Shown here: positions 45,900 to 54,533 of the stretch, piece by piece
Numbering within the stretch: the first letter of the stretch is position 1
Layout: the number at the start of each line of letters is the position of its first letter
Program-made: the position numbers and the translations under genes
Source: Janthinobacterium sp. 64
GTDB taxonomy: Bacteria > Pseudomonadota > Gammaproteobacteria > Burkholderiales > Burkholderiaceae_D
Length of the DNA: 64,000 nucleotides
Reading direction: 5' to 3'
Assembly (NCBI RefSeq): GCF_002813325.1
Contig: NZ_PHUG01000001.1
Span: 744,001-808,000 of the forward strand
The notes under the pieces: model-generated
What the model was told of the DNA's origin: nothing
Databases searched by the model: none
What the model saw: only the letters and a program-made list of their open reading frames with translations

Positions 45900-45906
45900 C
45901 TACTTA

Positions 45907-46024
45907 GAAAGTGTAGTAATTGCGATTGAAGGTTAGTCGGCACTTGACCGGTAGCCAAGGCCTGCCGCAGTTGCTCGCTGCTCATTTCGCCCTTGTAGCT
46001 GACACTCGCGTTTTTTGAGGCCAT
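45907..46024 (-). pseudogene. N-terminal fragment of an unknown gene cut by the IS630-type element
   Basis: On the minus strand MASKNASVSYKGEMSSEQLR followed by QALATGQVPTNLQSQLLHFL runs directly into the right end of the insertion. The frame reads like genuine coding sequence but no family was recognised. It lies inside the repeat array at 46130-46201 and may belong to the same mobile element. Confidence 0.35.
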
Positions 46025-46126
46025 CCACAAACCTCGCTTTTTCGCCCTGGCCTTTGGCTTGACGCCCAAACTATTGACAGCATTGAGCTTAAACTGAGTT
46101 GATCTTTTGCGGCCTGAAACCCCAAA

Positions 46127-46201
46127 GTACTCAGAATGCTGTCGAGGGAGTACTCACAATGCTGTCGGCGTACTAAGACCTCAGAATGATGTCGGCGTAC
46201 T
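46127..46201. repeat. Three tandem imperfect repeats, probable transposon end
   Basis: The word TCAGAATGCTGTCG (46131-46144) recurs as TCACAATGCTGTCGGCGTAC (46154-46173) and TCAGAATGATGTCGGCGTAC (46181-46200). The spacing is about 24-27 bases, and GTACT or TACT flanks each copy. Such arrays are typical of IS21-type ends where transposase binds several sites. No istA or istB is visible in the window. Confidence 0.5.
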
Positions 46202-46974
46202 GATTCTGCACTACTTAATCAATTTTACATAATATAAATTATGCGAAGTTATGGATGAATTCGTCAAATCCCCCTTTTTGCAACTTGTACAATCGCAAAT
46301 GCGATTCTGGCCTTTTGCGCGCCGCCTGGCGCCCTGACTTTTTCGTCATGAGTTTGTGCAGTCCCTTTGCGCTTCGATACGCTGGCCAGCTCCAGGCTGG
46401 AGCGCAGGATTCCTGGTGTTTGCTGCCGCTCGCTGCGCTGCGTGCCTGTCTCCCGGTGCAATGCTGGCGGTTCTGCGTGCCTGCTGGCCTGTCACTCCGC
46501 AGCGCTGGTGTGCGCCGTGCCTGGCCGCAGGTCTGGCGCGTCCGTTCGGCTGCTCGTGTGGCCGCGCAACTTCGGCAGCGATCTTCCACGGCTACCGTGC
46601 ACCGGCGTATTTGGCTGGCGTCGTGGGCCAAACTGTCCATGCGGACCACTGCGATGGATTTGACCAGGCATTGGCGGCCAGGCATGGCTCAACGGACGCG
46701 GCGCGTTGATGGCACAGCGGCTGCGCCACCAATCGCTTTCCGAACGGCTTGCGTCATGTTTACGCCCGGGCCGCAAGGCAGCGCACCGCGTTGCGGCTTG
46801 CCGCCGCCATCGTCCACGTTGCGCACGATTGCATTGCAAATCCATAACAATGTGTGTGCCGGGACGTGCTCGTGTAAGATTGCCCGCCTTATCTCTTTTG
46901 CCGGGCATGCCTTGACTTCCTCGACATTTTTTTCGGTGAAATACAAATATGAAATCAAGGGTTTACAGGCGATT
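46202..46974. other. Intergenic region without a supported gene
   Basis: Several overlapping frames exist on both strands, but none has a ribosome site, recognisable protein features or family resemblance. An AT-rich stretch at 46205-46260 marks the island boundary, followed by GC-rich DNA. The segment probably contains the promoter of the M28-like lipoprotein gene; no specific site could be assigned. Confidence 0.4.
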
Positions 46975-48534
46975 ATGAAGGCAAAGTCTCAAGATATTTC
47001 GCGCTATCTGCTGCGCGCGGGCGCCACGCTGGCCATCGCGGCAGCTCTGTCCGCCTGTGCCAGCAAGCCCGGTCCATGGCCTGCGCGCGCCCTGCCTGCA
47101 AACGCTGCCGTGACGGTCGACGCCACGCAATTCCTGTCCAGGAAGCAACTGGTAGACTGGCAATACGATCTGGACGAGCGCCTGTTGCGCGCCACGGGAT
47201 CGCCCCGGCATGAAGCGTATATCGACGTGTTGCATGAGCGCCTGGCGCGCGCCGGTGTCAAACAGCTGCGCTTTGAACCGGTCAGCTTGCGGCAATGGTC
47301 GGTGGAGGCGGAACACTGGGGCCTGGAAGTGCTCGATGGCGAGCGACCCGGCGTGCTGCCTTCGGCTGGCTATATTCCGTACTCGGGCGTCACGCCAGCG
47401 TCCGGCATTACGGGACGCATCGCCTACCTGGCGCCCAATACCAAGCCCGATGCCAGCCTGGCGGGCAAGCTGGTGCTCGTCGAGATGCCTGAAGTGGCGT
47501 GGACGGGCCAGGTTTTCCACCAGAGGGCCGTGCACGTCCACGACCCGGAGCACGCCATGGGGCCGGACACGCCGTATGCGCGCCCGTTCCAGATGCTGGG
47601 GCCGTTCATTTCGCTGCTGGACAGCCTGCAGGCGGCCGGTGCGGCGGGCGTGATCGTCATTCTGGATACGCCTTCCTTGGCGGCGGACGGCCTGTATGCA
47701 CCCTGCGACGGCGTGGTGCGCCAGTTGCCCGGCGTGTTTGTCGACCGCGGCCGTGGCCAGCGCCTGCGCGACCGGGTGCTGGCGGGCACGCCGCCTGTCT
47801 TGCGGCTGACCATGGCGGCCACCGTGCGGCAGGTGCAGACGCGCAACCTGGTCGGCATCATCCCCGGCAAGTCGGATGAATTGATGGTGCTGGCTAGCTA
47901 CACGGATGGCACGAACGGGCTGGAAAACAATGGACCGAACGCCATCGTCGACATGGCTCAGTACCTGACGCGCCTGCCGCAGGACAGCTTGCCGCGCAGC
48001 GTCATGCTGCTGCTGACGGGCGGTCATCTCGCGGGCGGCGCGGGCATCGCGCAATTTATGGATCGCCACAAGGACGATGGCTTGACGCAGCGCATGGCCG
48101 CGATGCTCGGCATCGGGCAACTGGGCGCGCTGGAAGTGCTGCCCGACAGCAACGGCTACTTGCATCTCACGGGCAGGTCCGAGCCGGCCACCCTGTTTTC
48201 ACCGCGCACGCCTGCCTTGATGGAGGCATCCTACGCCATGCTCAGGCAGGCCGGTGTGGCACCCGCGTTCGTGCTGCCGCCTGCCAATGCCGGCGGCGAT
48301 GGCAGTGCGCAGATGGCCGCCTGGCCCGATGCGGGCCGGACGTTGCGGGCTGCGCAACGCCCACCCACGATAAATTATGTCAAGGCGCCGACCTATCAGT
48401 TCAGCTACGGCATCGGCACGGTGACCCAGGCGGACTACCGGCTGATGCAGCGCGAAACCGTGGCCTTGACGCAGATGCTGCTGGATCTGTCGCGCGTGCC
48501 GTATGCCGATTTGCGCAAGGAAACAGCGCCGTAG
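46975..48534 (+). CDS. M28-like peptidase-fold lipoprotein with altered zinc site
   Basis: A 519-residue protein. The signal peptide ends in a lipobox (AAALSAC), so it is probably a lipoprotein. A PA-type domain (about residues 120-290) is followed by an M28-like domain. Relatives that I recall carry SHTDG and EDNG at the metal site; here the segment reads LASYTDGTNGLENNGPNA, with Tyr in place of the His ligand and Asn for Asp. LLLTGGHLAGGAG follows. The protein may be catalytically inactive or use other ligands. An upstream extension of the frame to 46255 lacks support. Confidence 0.6.
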   Translation: MKAKSQDISRYLLRAGATLAIAAALSACASKPGPWPARALPANAAVTVDATQFLSRKQLVDWQYDLDERLLRATGSPRHEAYIDVLHERLARAGVKQLRFEPVSLRQWSVEAEHWGLEVLDGERPGVLPSAGYIPYSGVTPASGITGRIAYLAPNTKPDASLAGKLVLVEMPEVAWTGQVFHQRAVHVHDPEHAMGPDTPYARPFQMLGPFISLLDSLQAAGAAGVIVILDTPSLAADGLYAPCDGVVRQLPGVFVDRGRGQRLRDRVLAGTPPVLRLTMAATVRQVQTRNLVGIIPGKSDELMVLASYTDGTNGLENNGPNAIVDMAQYLTRLPQDSLPRSVMLLLTGGHLAGGAGIAQFMDRHKDDGLTQRMAAMLGIGQLGALEVLPDSNGYLHLTGRSEPATLFSPRTPALMEASYAMLRQAGVAPAFVLPPANAGGDGSAQMAAWPDAGRTLRAAQRPPTINYVKAPTYQFSYGIGTVTQADYRLMQRETVALTQMLLDLSRVPYADLRKETAP

Positions 48535-48780
48535 CCGTCGCGAGAGTACTCCGCCCTTCCCCGCCCTGCTCCCGGCGCTCTTCCGTACACCATACCAGCA
48601 CCCTGGCAAACAGACACTGGTATGGCCCGCATCGCCCATCCTCTGGGGCAAGGCTGCAACTGGTATTGTGATCTTGCGCAAAGAATAAAACCAGTTGACT
48701 ACCACTTGCAATGCCTGCACTCTGAAAAATCGGACGGTGTCCAGCCGCCCGGCCATACTAAAAACACACAAGGAGATGCG

Positions 48781-50157
48781 ATGCACCGGACAGTCATGAA
48801 TAGCCTCATCATTACCCTCTTCGGCGGTAGCCTGGCCGCTTGCGGCGGCGGCAGCGACGGAGCCAGCGCCAGCACAAGCCAGCTGCTGGCCGGTGCGACC
48901 ACAGCGGTGGCCTGCTACACGCCGTGGAGCAGTGGCACCGCCTACAACGGCGGCGGCCAGGCCAGCTACAACAACGTCAATTACACGGCCAATTGGTGGA
49001 CGCAAGGCAATAATCCAGCGACCAGCAGCGGCGGTGCCGGCAGCGGCCAGCCCTGGACGGTGGTGGGAGACTGCGGCACGCCGACACCGACTCCTACCCC
49101 AACGCCGACACCCACGCCTACCCCAACTCCTACGCCGACTCCCACCCCGACACCTACCCCGACACCTACCCCGACTCCGACTCCGACGCCTACTCCGACA
49201 CCAACGCCCACCGGCCTGGCCAGGCACGCGCTGATCGGCTACTGGCACAACTTCACCAATCCCAGCGGCGCCACGTATCCGATCAGCCAGGTCAGCGACG
49301 ACTGGGATGTGATCGTCGTCTCGTTCGGCGACAACGCGGGCGGCGGCAATGTCAGCCTGACCATCGATCCGGGCGCGGGCACGGAAGCGCAGTTCATCGC
49401 CGACGTGGCCGCCAAGCGGGCGAAGGGCAAGAAAGTCATCCTGTCGCTGGGCGGACAAAACGGTTCTGTTTCCGTCGGCAATACGGCCGAAGCGACGAAT
49501 TTTACGAACAGCCTGTACGCCATCATCACCAAATATGGCTTCGACGGCATCGACCTGGACCTGGAAAATGGCGTGGCGCAAGGCGCGGCCATCCAGACCT
49601 ATCTGCCGATCGCCGTGAAAAACCTGAAAACCAAGGTCGGCAGCAGCTTTTATCTGTCGATGGCGCCGGAATGGGTGTATGTGGAGGGGGGATATACGAG
49701 CTACGGCAGCATCTGGGGCGCCTACATTCCCATCATCAATGCCTTGCGTTCCGAGCTGACGGTGCTGCACCCGCAGTACTACAATAATGGCGACATCTAC
49801 ACACCGTACGCCACGGGCGCCATCAAGGCCGGTTCGGCCGACCAGCTGGTGGCCACGGCGCGCATGCTGATCGAAGGTTTTAACTATGGCGGCAACACCT
49901 TCGCGGGCCTGCGTCCGGACCAGGTGGGCTTTGGCGTGCCGTCGGGGCGCAGCTCGGCCGGCTCGGGTTTCACGACGAATGCCGACGTCAGCAACGCCCT
50001 GAATTGCCTGACGCGCCTACTCAATTGCGGCACCATCAAGCCGCTGCAGGCGTATCCGGACTTCCGCGGCGTGATGACGTGGTCGATCAACTGGGACCGC
50101 CACGACAACTATAATTTCTCCGTGCCGACCAAGAATGTGCTGAAGACCCTGCCGTAA
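48781..50157 (+). CDS. GH18 chitinase with CBM5/12-like module and PT-rich linker
   Basis: A 458-residue secreted enzyme. N-terminal lipoprotein-like signal (LFGGSLAACGGG) leads to a chitin-binding CBM5/12-type module (residues about 40-93: CYTPWSSGTAYNGG, NVNYTANWWTQGNNP). A long Thr-Pro repeat linker precedes the GH18 barrel, with VILSLGGQNG and the catalytic motif DGIDLDLEN (general acid Glu). AGGAG lies nine bases before the ATG. It hydrolyses chitin, probably at the cell surface or extracellularly. Confidence 0.9.
   Translation: MHRTVMNSLIITLFGGSLAACGGGSDGASASTSQLLAGATTAVACYTPWSSGTAYNGGGQASYNNVNYTANWWTQGNNPATSSGGAGSGQPWTVVGDCGTPTPTPTPTPTPTPTPTPTPTPTPTPTPTPTPTPTPTPTPTPTPTGLARHALIGYWHNFTNPSGATYPISQVSDDWDVIVVSFGDNAGGGNVSLTIDPGAGTEAQFIADVAAKRAKGKKVILSLGGQNGSVSVGNTAEATNFTNSLYAIITKYGFDGIDLDLENGVAQGAAIQTYLPIAVKNLKTKVGSSFYLSMAPEWVYVEGGYTSYGSIWGAYIPIINALRSELTVLHPQYYNNGDIYTPYATGAIKAGSADQLVATARMLIEGFNYGGNTFAGLRPDQVGFGVPSGRSSAGSGFTTNADVSNALNCLTRLLNCGTIKPLQAYPDFRGVMTWSINWDRHDNYNFSVPTKNVLKTLP
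49077..49209 (+). repeat. Thr-Pro coding tandem repeat
   Basis: About 22 consecutive Thr-Pro dipeptides are encoded by imperfect ACNCCN repeats, forming the flexible linker between the chitin-binding and catalytic domains of the chitinase. Such tracts can change length by slippage in units of six bases without loss of frame. Confidence 0.9.
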
Positions 50158-50193
50158 GCGCCTTGACCCGACTGCGCATGGGAGCCGCGATGC

Positions 50194-50778
50194 TCACATG
50201 CGCAGCAGCGCCGCGCCCAGCACGCGCATCTGCAGCGCTATGCCCTGGCGCAACGCCTCCCCTCCCCCTTGCGTGTGCTTGATGCCATCCATGCTGGCCA
50301 CCAGCAAGGCGGCCACTTGCGCGGCAGTCGCGCCCACTCGCCGCAGCGCGATATCGCCCGCCGCTTCGGCCTGTTCCAGCGCGCCGGCCAGCGAGGCCGC
50401 CAAGCTTGCCCGCGCGCTCAGGGTGATGTCGGCGGCCAGGGTCATGTTGGCATCGAACAATTCCTGCCCATGCGCGCTGGCCGAAATGTCCGCCATCAAG
50501 CCTTGCTGGAATGCCAGCAGCGCCGTTTCGATGCGCGTGAACACGGGGCCGGGTTCGGCCAGCGCCGCTGCCACTTGCGCCATGACGGTGGCATGCGCCC
50601 GTTCGGAGCCGGCGCGAAACACGTCTTCCTTGTTCTTGAAGTGCAGGTACAGCGCGGCGCGCGACATATCGGCCGCCTGCGCGATGTCGAGCATGGATGT
50701 CTTGCGGTAGCCGTAACGGCAAAACACGGCCAGCGCCGCATCGAGTATCCGCTGGGTTTTCAGGGTGTGGAGTGACAT
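50194..50778 (-). CDS. TetR-family transcriptional repressor
   Basis: A 194-residue repressor starting MSLHTLKTQRILDAALAVFC, with the TetR HTH SMLDIAQAADMSRAALYLHF. No ribosome site precedes its ATG. The palindrome at 50785-50816 lies directly upstream and probably serves as its operator, with control of itself and the divergent NTF2-like gene. Effector unknown. Confidence 0.87.
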   Translation of the reverse strand: MSLHTLKTQRILDAALAVFCRYGYRKTSMLDIAQAADMSRAALYLHFKNKEDVFRAGSERAHATVMAQVAAALAEPGPVFTRIETALLAFQQGLMADISASAHGQELFDANMTLAADITLSARASLAASLAGALEQAEAAGDIALRRVGATAAQVAALLVASMDGIKHTQGGGEALRQGIALQMRVLGAALLRM

Positions 50779-50784
50779 GCTGGC

Positions 50785-50816
50785 ATATTGACACTATGGA
50801 TATATAGTGTCAATAT
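50785..50816. promoter_or_regulatory. Palindromic TetR operator with overlapping divergent -35 boxes
   Basis: ATATTGACACTAT and ATAGTGTCAATAT are perfect 13-base inverted arms around a 6-base centre. Each strand carries a consensus TTGACA within the palindrome, so bound repressor would block both promoters. The plus-strand -10 would be near 50811-50816. The repressor gene starts just seven bases away. Confidence 0.75.
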
Positions 50817-50866
50817 GACTTTTAGACAAATTGCGTCAAAGTGTCTACTTTACGGAGGATGGCAGC

Positions 50867-51265
50867 ATGGAAGAACTGGACCCTGGCCGCCAGGCGGCCT
50901 TGCAGGAACAATTGCGCGATATCGAACGCAGCCGCCTGCGCGCGCTGGTCGATGGCGACCTGGTGGTGGCGCGCAGCTTGCACGCCGATGATTTTCAGTT
51001 GGTCACGCCCATCGGCAGCATGCTGTCCCGCGAGGAATATCTGGGCGCAATCGCGGCAGGCCACATGCGCTATCTGAGCTGGGAACCGGGCGAGATCGAG
51101 GTGCGCCTGCATGGCGACGCAGCTGTCCTGCGCTATCAGGCCCAGCTTGAAATCAATTTCGGCGGCCAGGCCGTGCCCCGGTCGCGCTACTGGCATATCG
51201 ATAGCTATGAGCGGCGTGATGGACGCTGGCAAGCCGTCTGGTCGCAGGCGACGGCGATACGCTGA
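50867..51265 (+). CDS. NTF2-like/SnoaL-type protein (DUF4440-like)
   Basis: A 132-residue protein from MEELDPGRQAALQEQLRDIE, with GGAGG eight bases upstream. HADDFQLVTPIGSMLSREEY, EIEVRLHGDAAVLRYQ and RRDGRWQAVWSQAT match the NTF2-like fold of small-molecule isomerase or binding proteins. It is divergent from the TetR gene and likely under its control; substrate unknown. Confidence 0.75.
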   Translation: MEELDPGRQAALQEQLRDIERSRLRALVDGDLVVARSLHADDFQLVTPIGSMLSREEYLGAIAAGHMRYLSWEPGEIEVRLHGDAAVLRYQAQLEINFGGQAVPRSRYWHIDSYERRDGRWQAVWSQATAIR

Positions 51266-51367
51266 CGGCGATGGCTGCAGATGGATGCGCCGGCAGTAGG
51301 GGCAATTGATCTTTCTCAATCCATAGCTTCAATCTATGGATTCAGTTGAAATATTTTACTTCCTTTT

Positions 51368-51386
51368 GTAAATGAGAATCGTTACT
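51368..51386 (+). promoter_or_regulatory. Fur-box-like site
   Basis: GTAAATGAGAATCGTTACT matches the 19-base Fur consensus at 13 positions (AATGA-AAT core retained). It lies 45 bases upstream of the DUF2061 gene in an AT-rich promoter region. Confidence 0.5.
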
Positions 51387-51430
51387 ATCTAAATCAAGGA
51401 TAAGCGAATTCAACAAAAAAGGAGTCTCCC

Positions 51431-51859
51431 TTGTTCACCGCCATCAAAACATTCAGCCAGGTCTGCACGCATATGTCGATCGCCTTCGGCCTCGCCTACT
51501 TGCTGACGGGGTCGCTCGCGCTCGGTGGCCTGGCCGCCATCATCGAACCGGTCATCAATGTGGGCTTGCTGCCATGGCATGAAAAAGCCTGGCACGCGAT
51601 CCGCCGCCGCCATGCCGCCAGCCGCCTGGGCTTTGCCGCCTTGGCCGGCGAAAAGCTGAGCCAGACGGCCCTGCACATGGGCGTGGCGTTTGGCGTCATG
51701 TACTGGGCCACGGGTTCCATGGCTTTCGGCGGCTTGCTGGCCGTGGTCGAGCCGATCTGCAATGTGATTGTGCTGCCCTTCCACGACCGGCTGTGGGAAA
51801 AAGTCCGCTTTCGCCTGGAAAGCCGCGGTGCGGCGCCGCTGGCGACGTTGCCTACCTGA
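51431..51859 (+). CDS. DUF2061 membrane protein, two tandem modules
   Basis: A 142-residue membrane protein from a TTG start with AAAGGAG six bases upstream. Two similar modules appear: MSIAFGLAYLLTGSLALGG / IEPVINVGLLPWHEKAW and MGVAFGVMYWATGSMAFGG / VEPICNVIVLPFHDRLW, indicating internal duplication of DUF2061. A Fur-like box upstream suggests iron-linked control. Function unknown. Confidence 0.8.
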   Translation: MFTAIKTFSQVCTHMSIAFGLAYLLTGSLALGGLAAIIEPVINVGLLPWHEKAWHAIRRRHAASRLGFAALAGEKLSQTALHMGVAFGVMYWATGSMAFGGLLAVVEPICNVIVLPFHDRLWEKVRFRLESRGAAPLATLPT

Positions 51860-51884
51860 TATTTTTCACCAAAGAACAAGGACT

Positions 51885-51911
51885 GGGGTCGGACCCGGCG
51901 GGTCCGACCCC
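51885..51911. repeat. Inverted repeat GGGGTCGGACCC, REP-like or terminator
   Basis: GGGGTCGGACCC and GGGTCCGACCCC form a perfect 12-bp stem around GGC. It sits between the convergent DUF2061 and amidase genes, so it could terminate transcription from either side. From memory this motif is frequent in Oxalobacteraceae intergenic regions. Confidence 0.55.
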
Positions 51912-51951
51912 GGCTTCTTGTCGCTGGCCACAGCCGATATGGCGGCCGGTT

Positions 51952-53412
51952 TCAGCCACCTGCAAGGCATGTTTGTTCCTTGCCGGCCCACACCGACGGG
52001 CGCCTTTGCCCCCACGGCGCCGCCCGCTCCAGTTGGCCAGCCAGGCGCAGCAAGATCCCATCGTTCGCATAGCCCGCCATGAACTGCATGCCGATCGGCA
52101 ACCCTTCATTGGACATGGCCAGCGGCACGGACATGGCCGGCAAGCCCGCCACGTTGGCCAGCGGCGTGTAGGGCGAATGCTCGAACAGGCGCGCCGTCCA
52201 GCCCAGGCCATCGAGCTGTTCTTCCTTTTCTCCATAGCGCCCCAGCGGCCACGGCACATCCGGCATGGTCGGCGTCAGCAAGACGTCGTACTGTTCAAAC
52301 AGGGCGCCGGCGTGGCGCGTGACGGTATTGCGCACGTCGAGGGCGGCGACGAAATCGACGGCCGACACCGTCTGTCCGTACCGGTAGCAGGCCAGGGTGG
52401 CCGCTTCCAGGGTCGCCAGCGACACGGCGCGCCCGCTTTCCTGCGCCAGGAAATTGATCCACGGCACCAGGTTGGCGCACCAGATGCCGGCATTGGCGTG
52501 CACGAACGCGTCCCACGACACGCCCAGCGCAGGCGCTGCTTCTTCCACGTGGTGGCCCAGGCTTTCCAGCAGGCGCACGGTGTCTTGCAGCGCGGTATCG
52601 ACGGCGGGTACGGGATGGGCGCCATTGGTGGCGGCGCGCTGCACGCCGATGCGCAGCTTGCCCGGCGCCACGCTCACCTGCGACAGCCAGCTGTGGCTGG
52701 GTGGACTCGTCAGATATGGCTCGCCTGCCATCACGCCCTGCACGCAGTCGAGCAAGGCGGCGCTGTCGCGCACCGTGCGGCTCACGCCCAGCTGCACGCC
52801 CAGGCCGCTGAAAATCTCGTCCATGGCGGGGCCATTCGAGACCCTGCCACGGCTCGGTTTCAAGCCGAACAGGCCCGTCGAGGCGGCCGGCACGCGGATG
52901 GAACCGGCCGCGTCCGTCGCATGCGCCAGGGGCACGATGCCGGCCGCCACGGCCGCCGCCGCGCCGCCGCTGGAGCCGCCCGCGCTCAAGCTGACGTTCC
53001 ACGGGTTGCGCGTGGCGCCATATAAAACGGCTTCCGTGGTGGTGGCGAATGCCATTTCCGGCGTGCTGGTGCGGCCAAAGGTGACTAGTCCCGCCTGGCG
53101 GAATTGCGTCATCAGATGAGAATCATGCGTAGCGACATGGCCGGCGCCCAGGCGGCTGCCCGCTTCGCTGCGCTGGCCCGCCATGGTGACGGCCACGTCC
53201 TTGATCAGAAACGGTACGCCGGCGAACGGCGCCGTATGGTCCAGGGTGGGAAAATCGGCCGGCCACAGCTCGACCACGGCATTGATCTGCGGGTTGACGG
53301 CGGCGCAGGCGCGCACGGCCGCGTCGTGCAATTCGGCCGCCGAGACGGCGCCAGTGCGCAGCAGCTGGGCCAGTCCCAGACCATCAAAGCTTATATATTC
53401 ATGTAGTTGCAT
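51952..53412 (-). CDS. Amidase-signature family hydrolase
   Basis: A 486-residue amidase. The catalytic triad elements are visible: Lys in GVPFLIKDVAVTMAG, and the Gly/Ser-rich SLSAGGSSGGAAAAVA containing the cis-Ser and nucleophile Ser of the DAAGSIRVPAA region. It hydrolyses a carboxamide of unknown identity. It is divergent from a LysR-family regulator that probably controls it. Confidence 0.88.
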   Translation of the reverse strand: MQLHEYISFDGLGLAQLLRTGAVSAAELHDAAVRACAAVNPQINAVVELWPADFPTLDHTAPFAGVPFLIKDVAVTMAGQRSEAGSRLGAGHVATHDSHLMTQFRQAGLVTFGRTSTPEMAFATTTEAVLYGATRNPWNVSLSAGGSSGGAAAAVAAGIVPLAHATDAAGSIRVPAASTGLFGLKPSRGRVSNGPAMDEIFSGLGVQLGVSRTVRDSAALLDCVQGVMAGEPYLTSPPSHSWLSQVSVAPGKLRIGVQRAATNGAHPVPAVDTALQDTVRLLESLGHHVEEAAPALGVSWDAFVHANAGIWCANLVPWINFLAQESGRAVSLATLEAATLACYRYGQTVSAVDFVAALDVRNTVTRHAGALFEQYDVLLTPTMPDVPWPLGRYGEKEEQLDGLGWTARLFEHSPYTPLANVAGLPAMSVPLAMSNEGLPIGMQFMAGYANDGILLRLAGQLERAAPWGQRRPSVWAGKEQTCLAGG

Positions 53413-53513
53413 CAGTTAGCTCCTGTAAAAGGTGAAGAGTGGAAATCACAGGAACAACTGTAGGGCTTGCGCTATCATAGTGGAAATGAATAGTTGATAT
53501 ACAAGGTATAGCC

Positions 53514-54437
53514 ATGAGTAATTTGCACAAGCTGGACTTGAACCTGCTGCTGACCCTGAACGCGCTGTTGATCGAGCGCAACGTCACGCGGGCGGCGGCG
53601 CGGCTGCACCTGAGCCAGCCTTCCGTCAGCGTGCAACTGGGCAAGCTGCGCACGGCCTTCGATGATCCGCTGCTCTTGCCCGGTCCGCGCGGCATGCTGC
53701 CCACGGCGCGCGCGCTGGCCCTGTTCGCACCGCTGCAAGCCGTGCTGGCCCAGCTGGAGCAAGTCTTGCAGCCGGAATCGGCCTTCGATCCGGCCACGGC
53801 CGAGGTGCGCTGGAATCTGGCGGCGGCCGACGCCACCGAATATGCGATTTTGCTGCCCCTGCTGCCTGCCTTGCGTGCGCAAGCGCCGTTGTCGCGCATG
53901 GCCGTGTTCGAAGCCGTGCCGGCGCGCATGGCGCACGACCTGGAAAGCGGCCAGGTCGACCTGGGCTTTCTGGCGCAGGAAGAAGCACCGCCCGGCTTAC
54001 GCCACCGTACCCTGTTTAGCGAGCACTACGTGCTGGCGGGCCGGCGCGACCACCCGCTGCTGCAAACGGTTCCCGACCTCGACCGGTTCTGTGCGCTGGA
54101 ATTCATCGTCGTCTCGCCGAACGGCGGCGGCTTCCGCAGCAACGTCGACACGGCACTGGAACAGCTGGGGCGCACGCGCAATGTGGTCCTGTCCGTGCCG
54201 CATTTCCTGATCGTCCCGCCCCTGCTGGCGGCCTCCGACATGGTGGCCCTGCTGCCGTCGCGCCTGCTGAAGAATGCGCTGGGTGGCCTGCGCACATGGG
54301 AGCCGCCCGTCAGCCTGCCCGATTACGAGATGGCGATGGTCTGGCACGAGCGCATGCACCTGGACGCGGCGCACCGCTGGCTGCGCGAGCGCATCCTGGC
54401 CAGCTTGCAGGCTGGCCTACACGATTTTCCAGTGTAA
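53514..54437 (+). CDS. LysR-family transcriptional regulator
   Basis: A 307-residue regulator with the N-terminal winged HTH (RNVTRAAARLHLSQPSVSVQ, LGKLRTAFDDPLLLPGPRGM) and a substrate-binding domain. TATCA and TGATA arms (53473-53499) in the divergent region with the amidase gene may be part of its binding site. Its effector is unknown. Confidence 0.88.
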   Translation: MSNLHKLDLNLLLTLNALLIERNVTRAAARLHLSQPSVSVQLGKLRTAFDDPLLLPGPRGMLPTARALALFAPLQAVLAQLEQVLQPESAFDPATAEVRWNLAAADATEYAILLPLLPALRAQAPLSRMAVFEAVPARMAHDLESGQVDLGFLAQEEAPPGLRHRTLFSEHYVLAGRRDHPLLQTVPDLDRFCALEFIVVSPNGGGFRSNVDTALEQLGRTRNVVLSVPHFLIVPPLLAASDMVALLPSRLLKNALGGLRTWEPPVSLPDYEMAMVWHERMHLDAAHRWLRERILASLQAGLHDFPV

Positions 54438-54533
54438 AACACTAGGGAAGATTACCTAGTTGCTCGAAAGAAATTCCCAATTTCCGCCGTGGCGACGAAT
54501 GCGTAAGCTTGGCCCCAATAATAAAGGGTCACC

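Larger units (their letters stand above)
44838..45906 (+). mobile_element. IS630-type insertion sequence
   Basis: An element of about 1.07 kb with a two-frame transposase. Outer ends can be placed at TA dinucleotides: the left end reads TAAGTAATTCGTCA and the right end, inverted, TAAGTAGTCAGACG, an imperfect terminal inverted repeat. TA target use and the HTH-plus-DDE layout are typical of IS630. The exact ends are tentative. Confidence 0.65.

Noticed and set aside
44836..45910. Full functional single-frame transposase
   Set aside because: No uninterrupted frame exists; the two halves are in -1 relation at the A8 run.
46255..46974. In-frame 240-residue extension upstream of the M28-like lipoprotein
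   Set aside because: The lipobox signal peptide begins at 46975; the upstream part is Cys/Trp/Arg-rich out-of-frame-like sequence with no signal or family.
48535..48780. Possible c-di-GMP riboswitch before the chitinase gene
   Set aside because: A GCAAAG-like word is present, but the conserved GEMM core and paired stems could not be found.
48981..49211. Minus-strand frame encoding a Gly-Val repeat
   Set aside because: It is the complement of the Thr-Pro linker of the chitinase and has no start signal.
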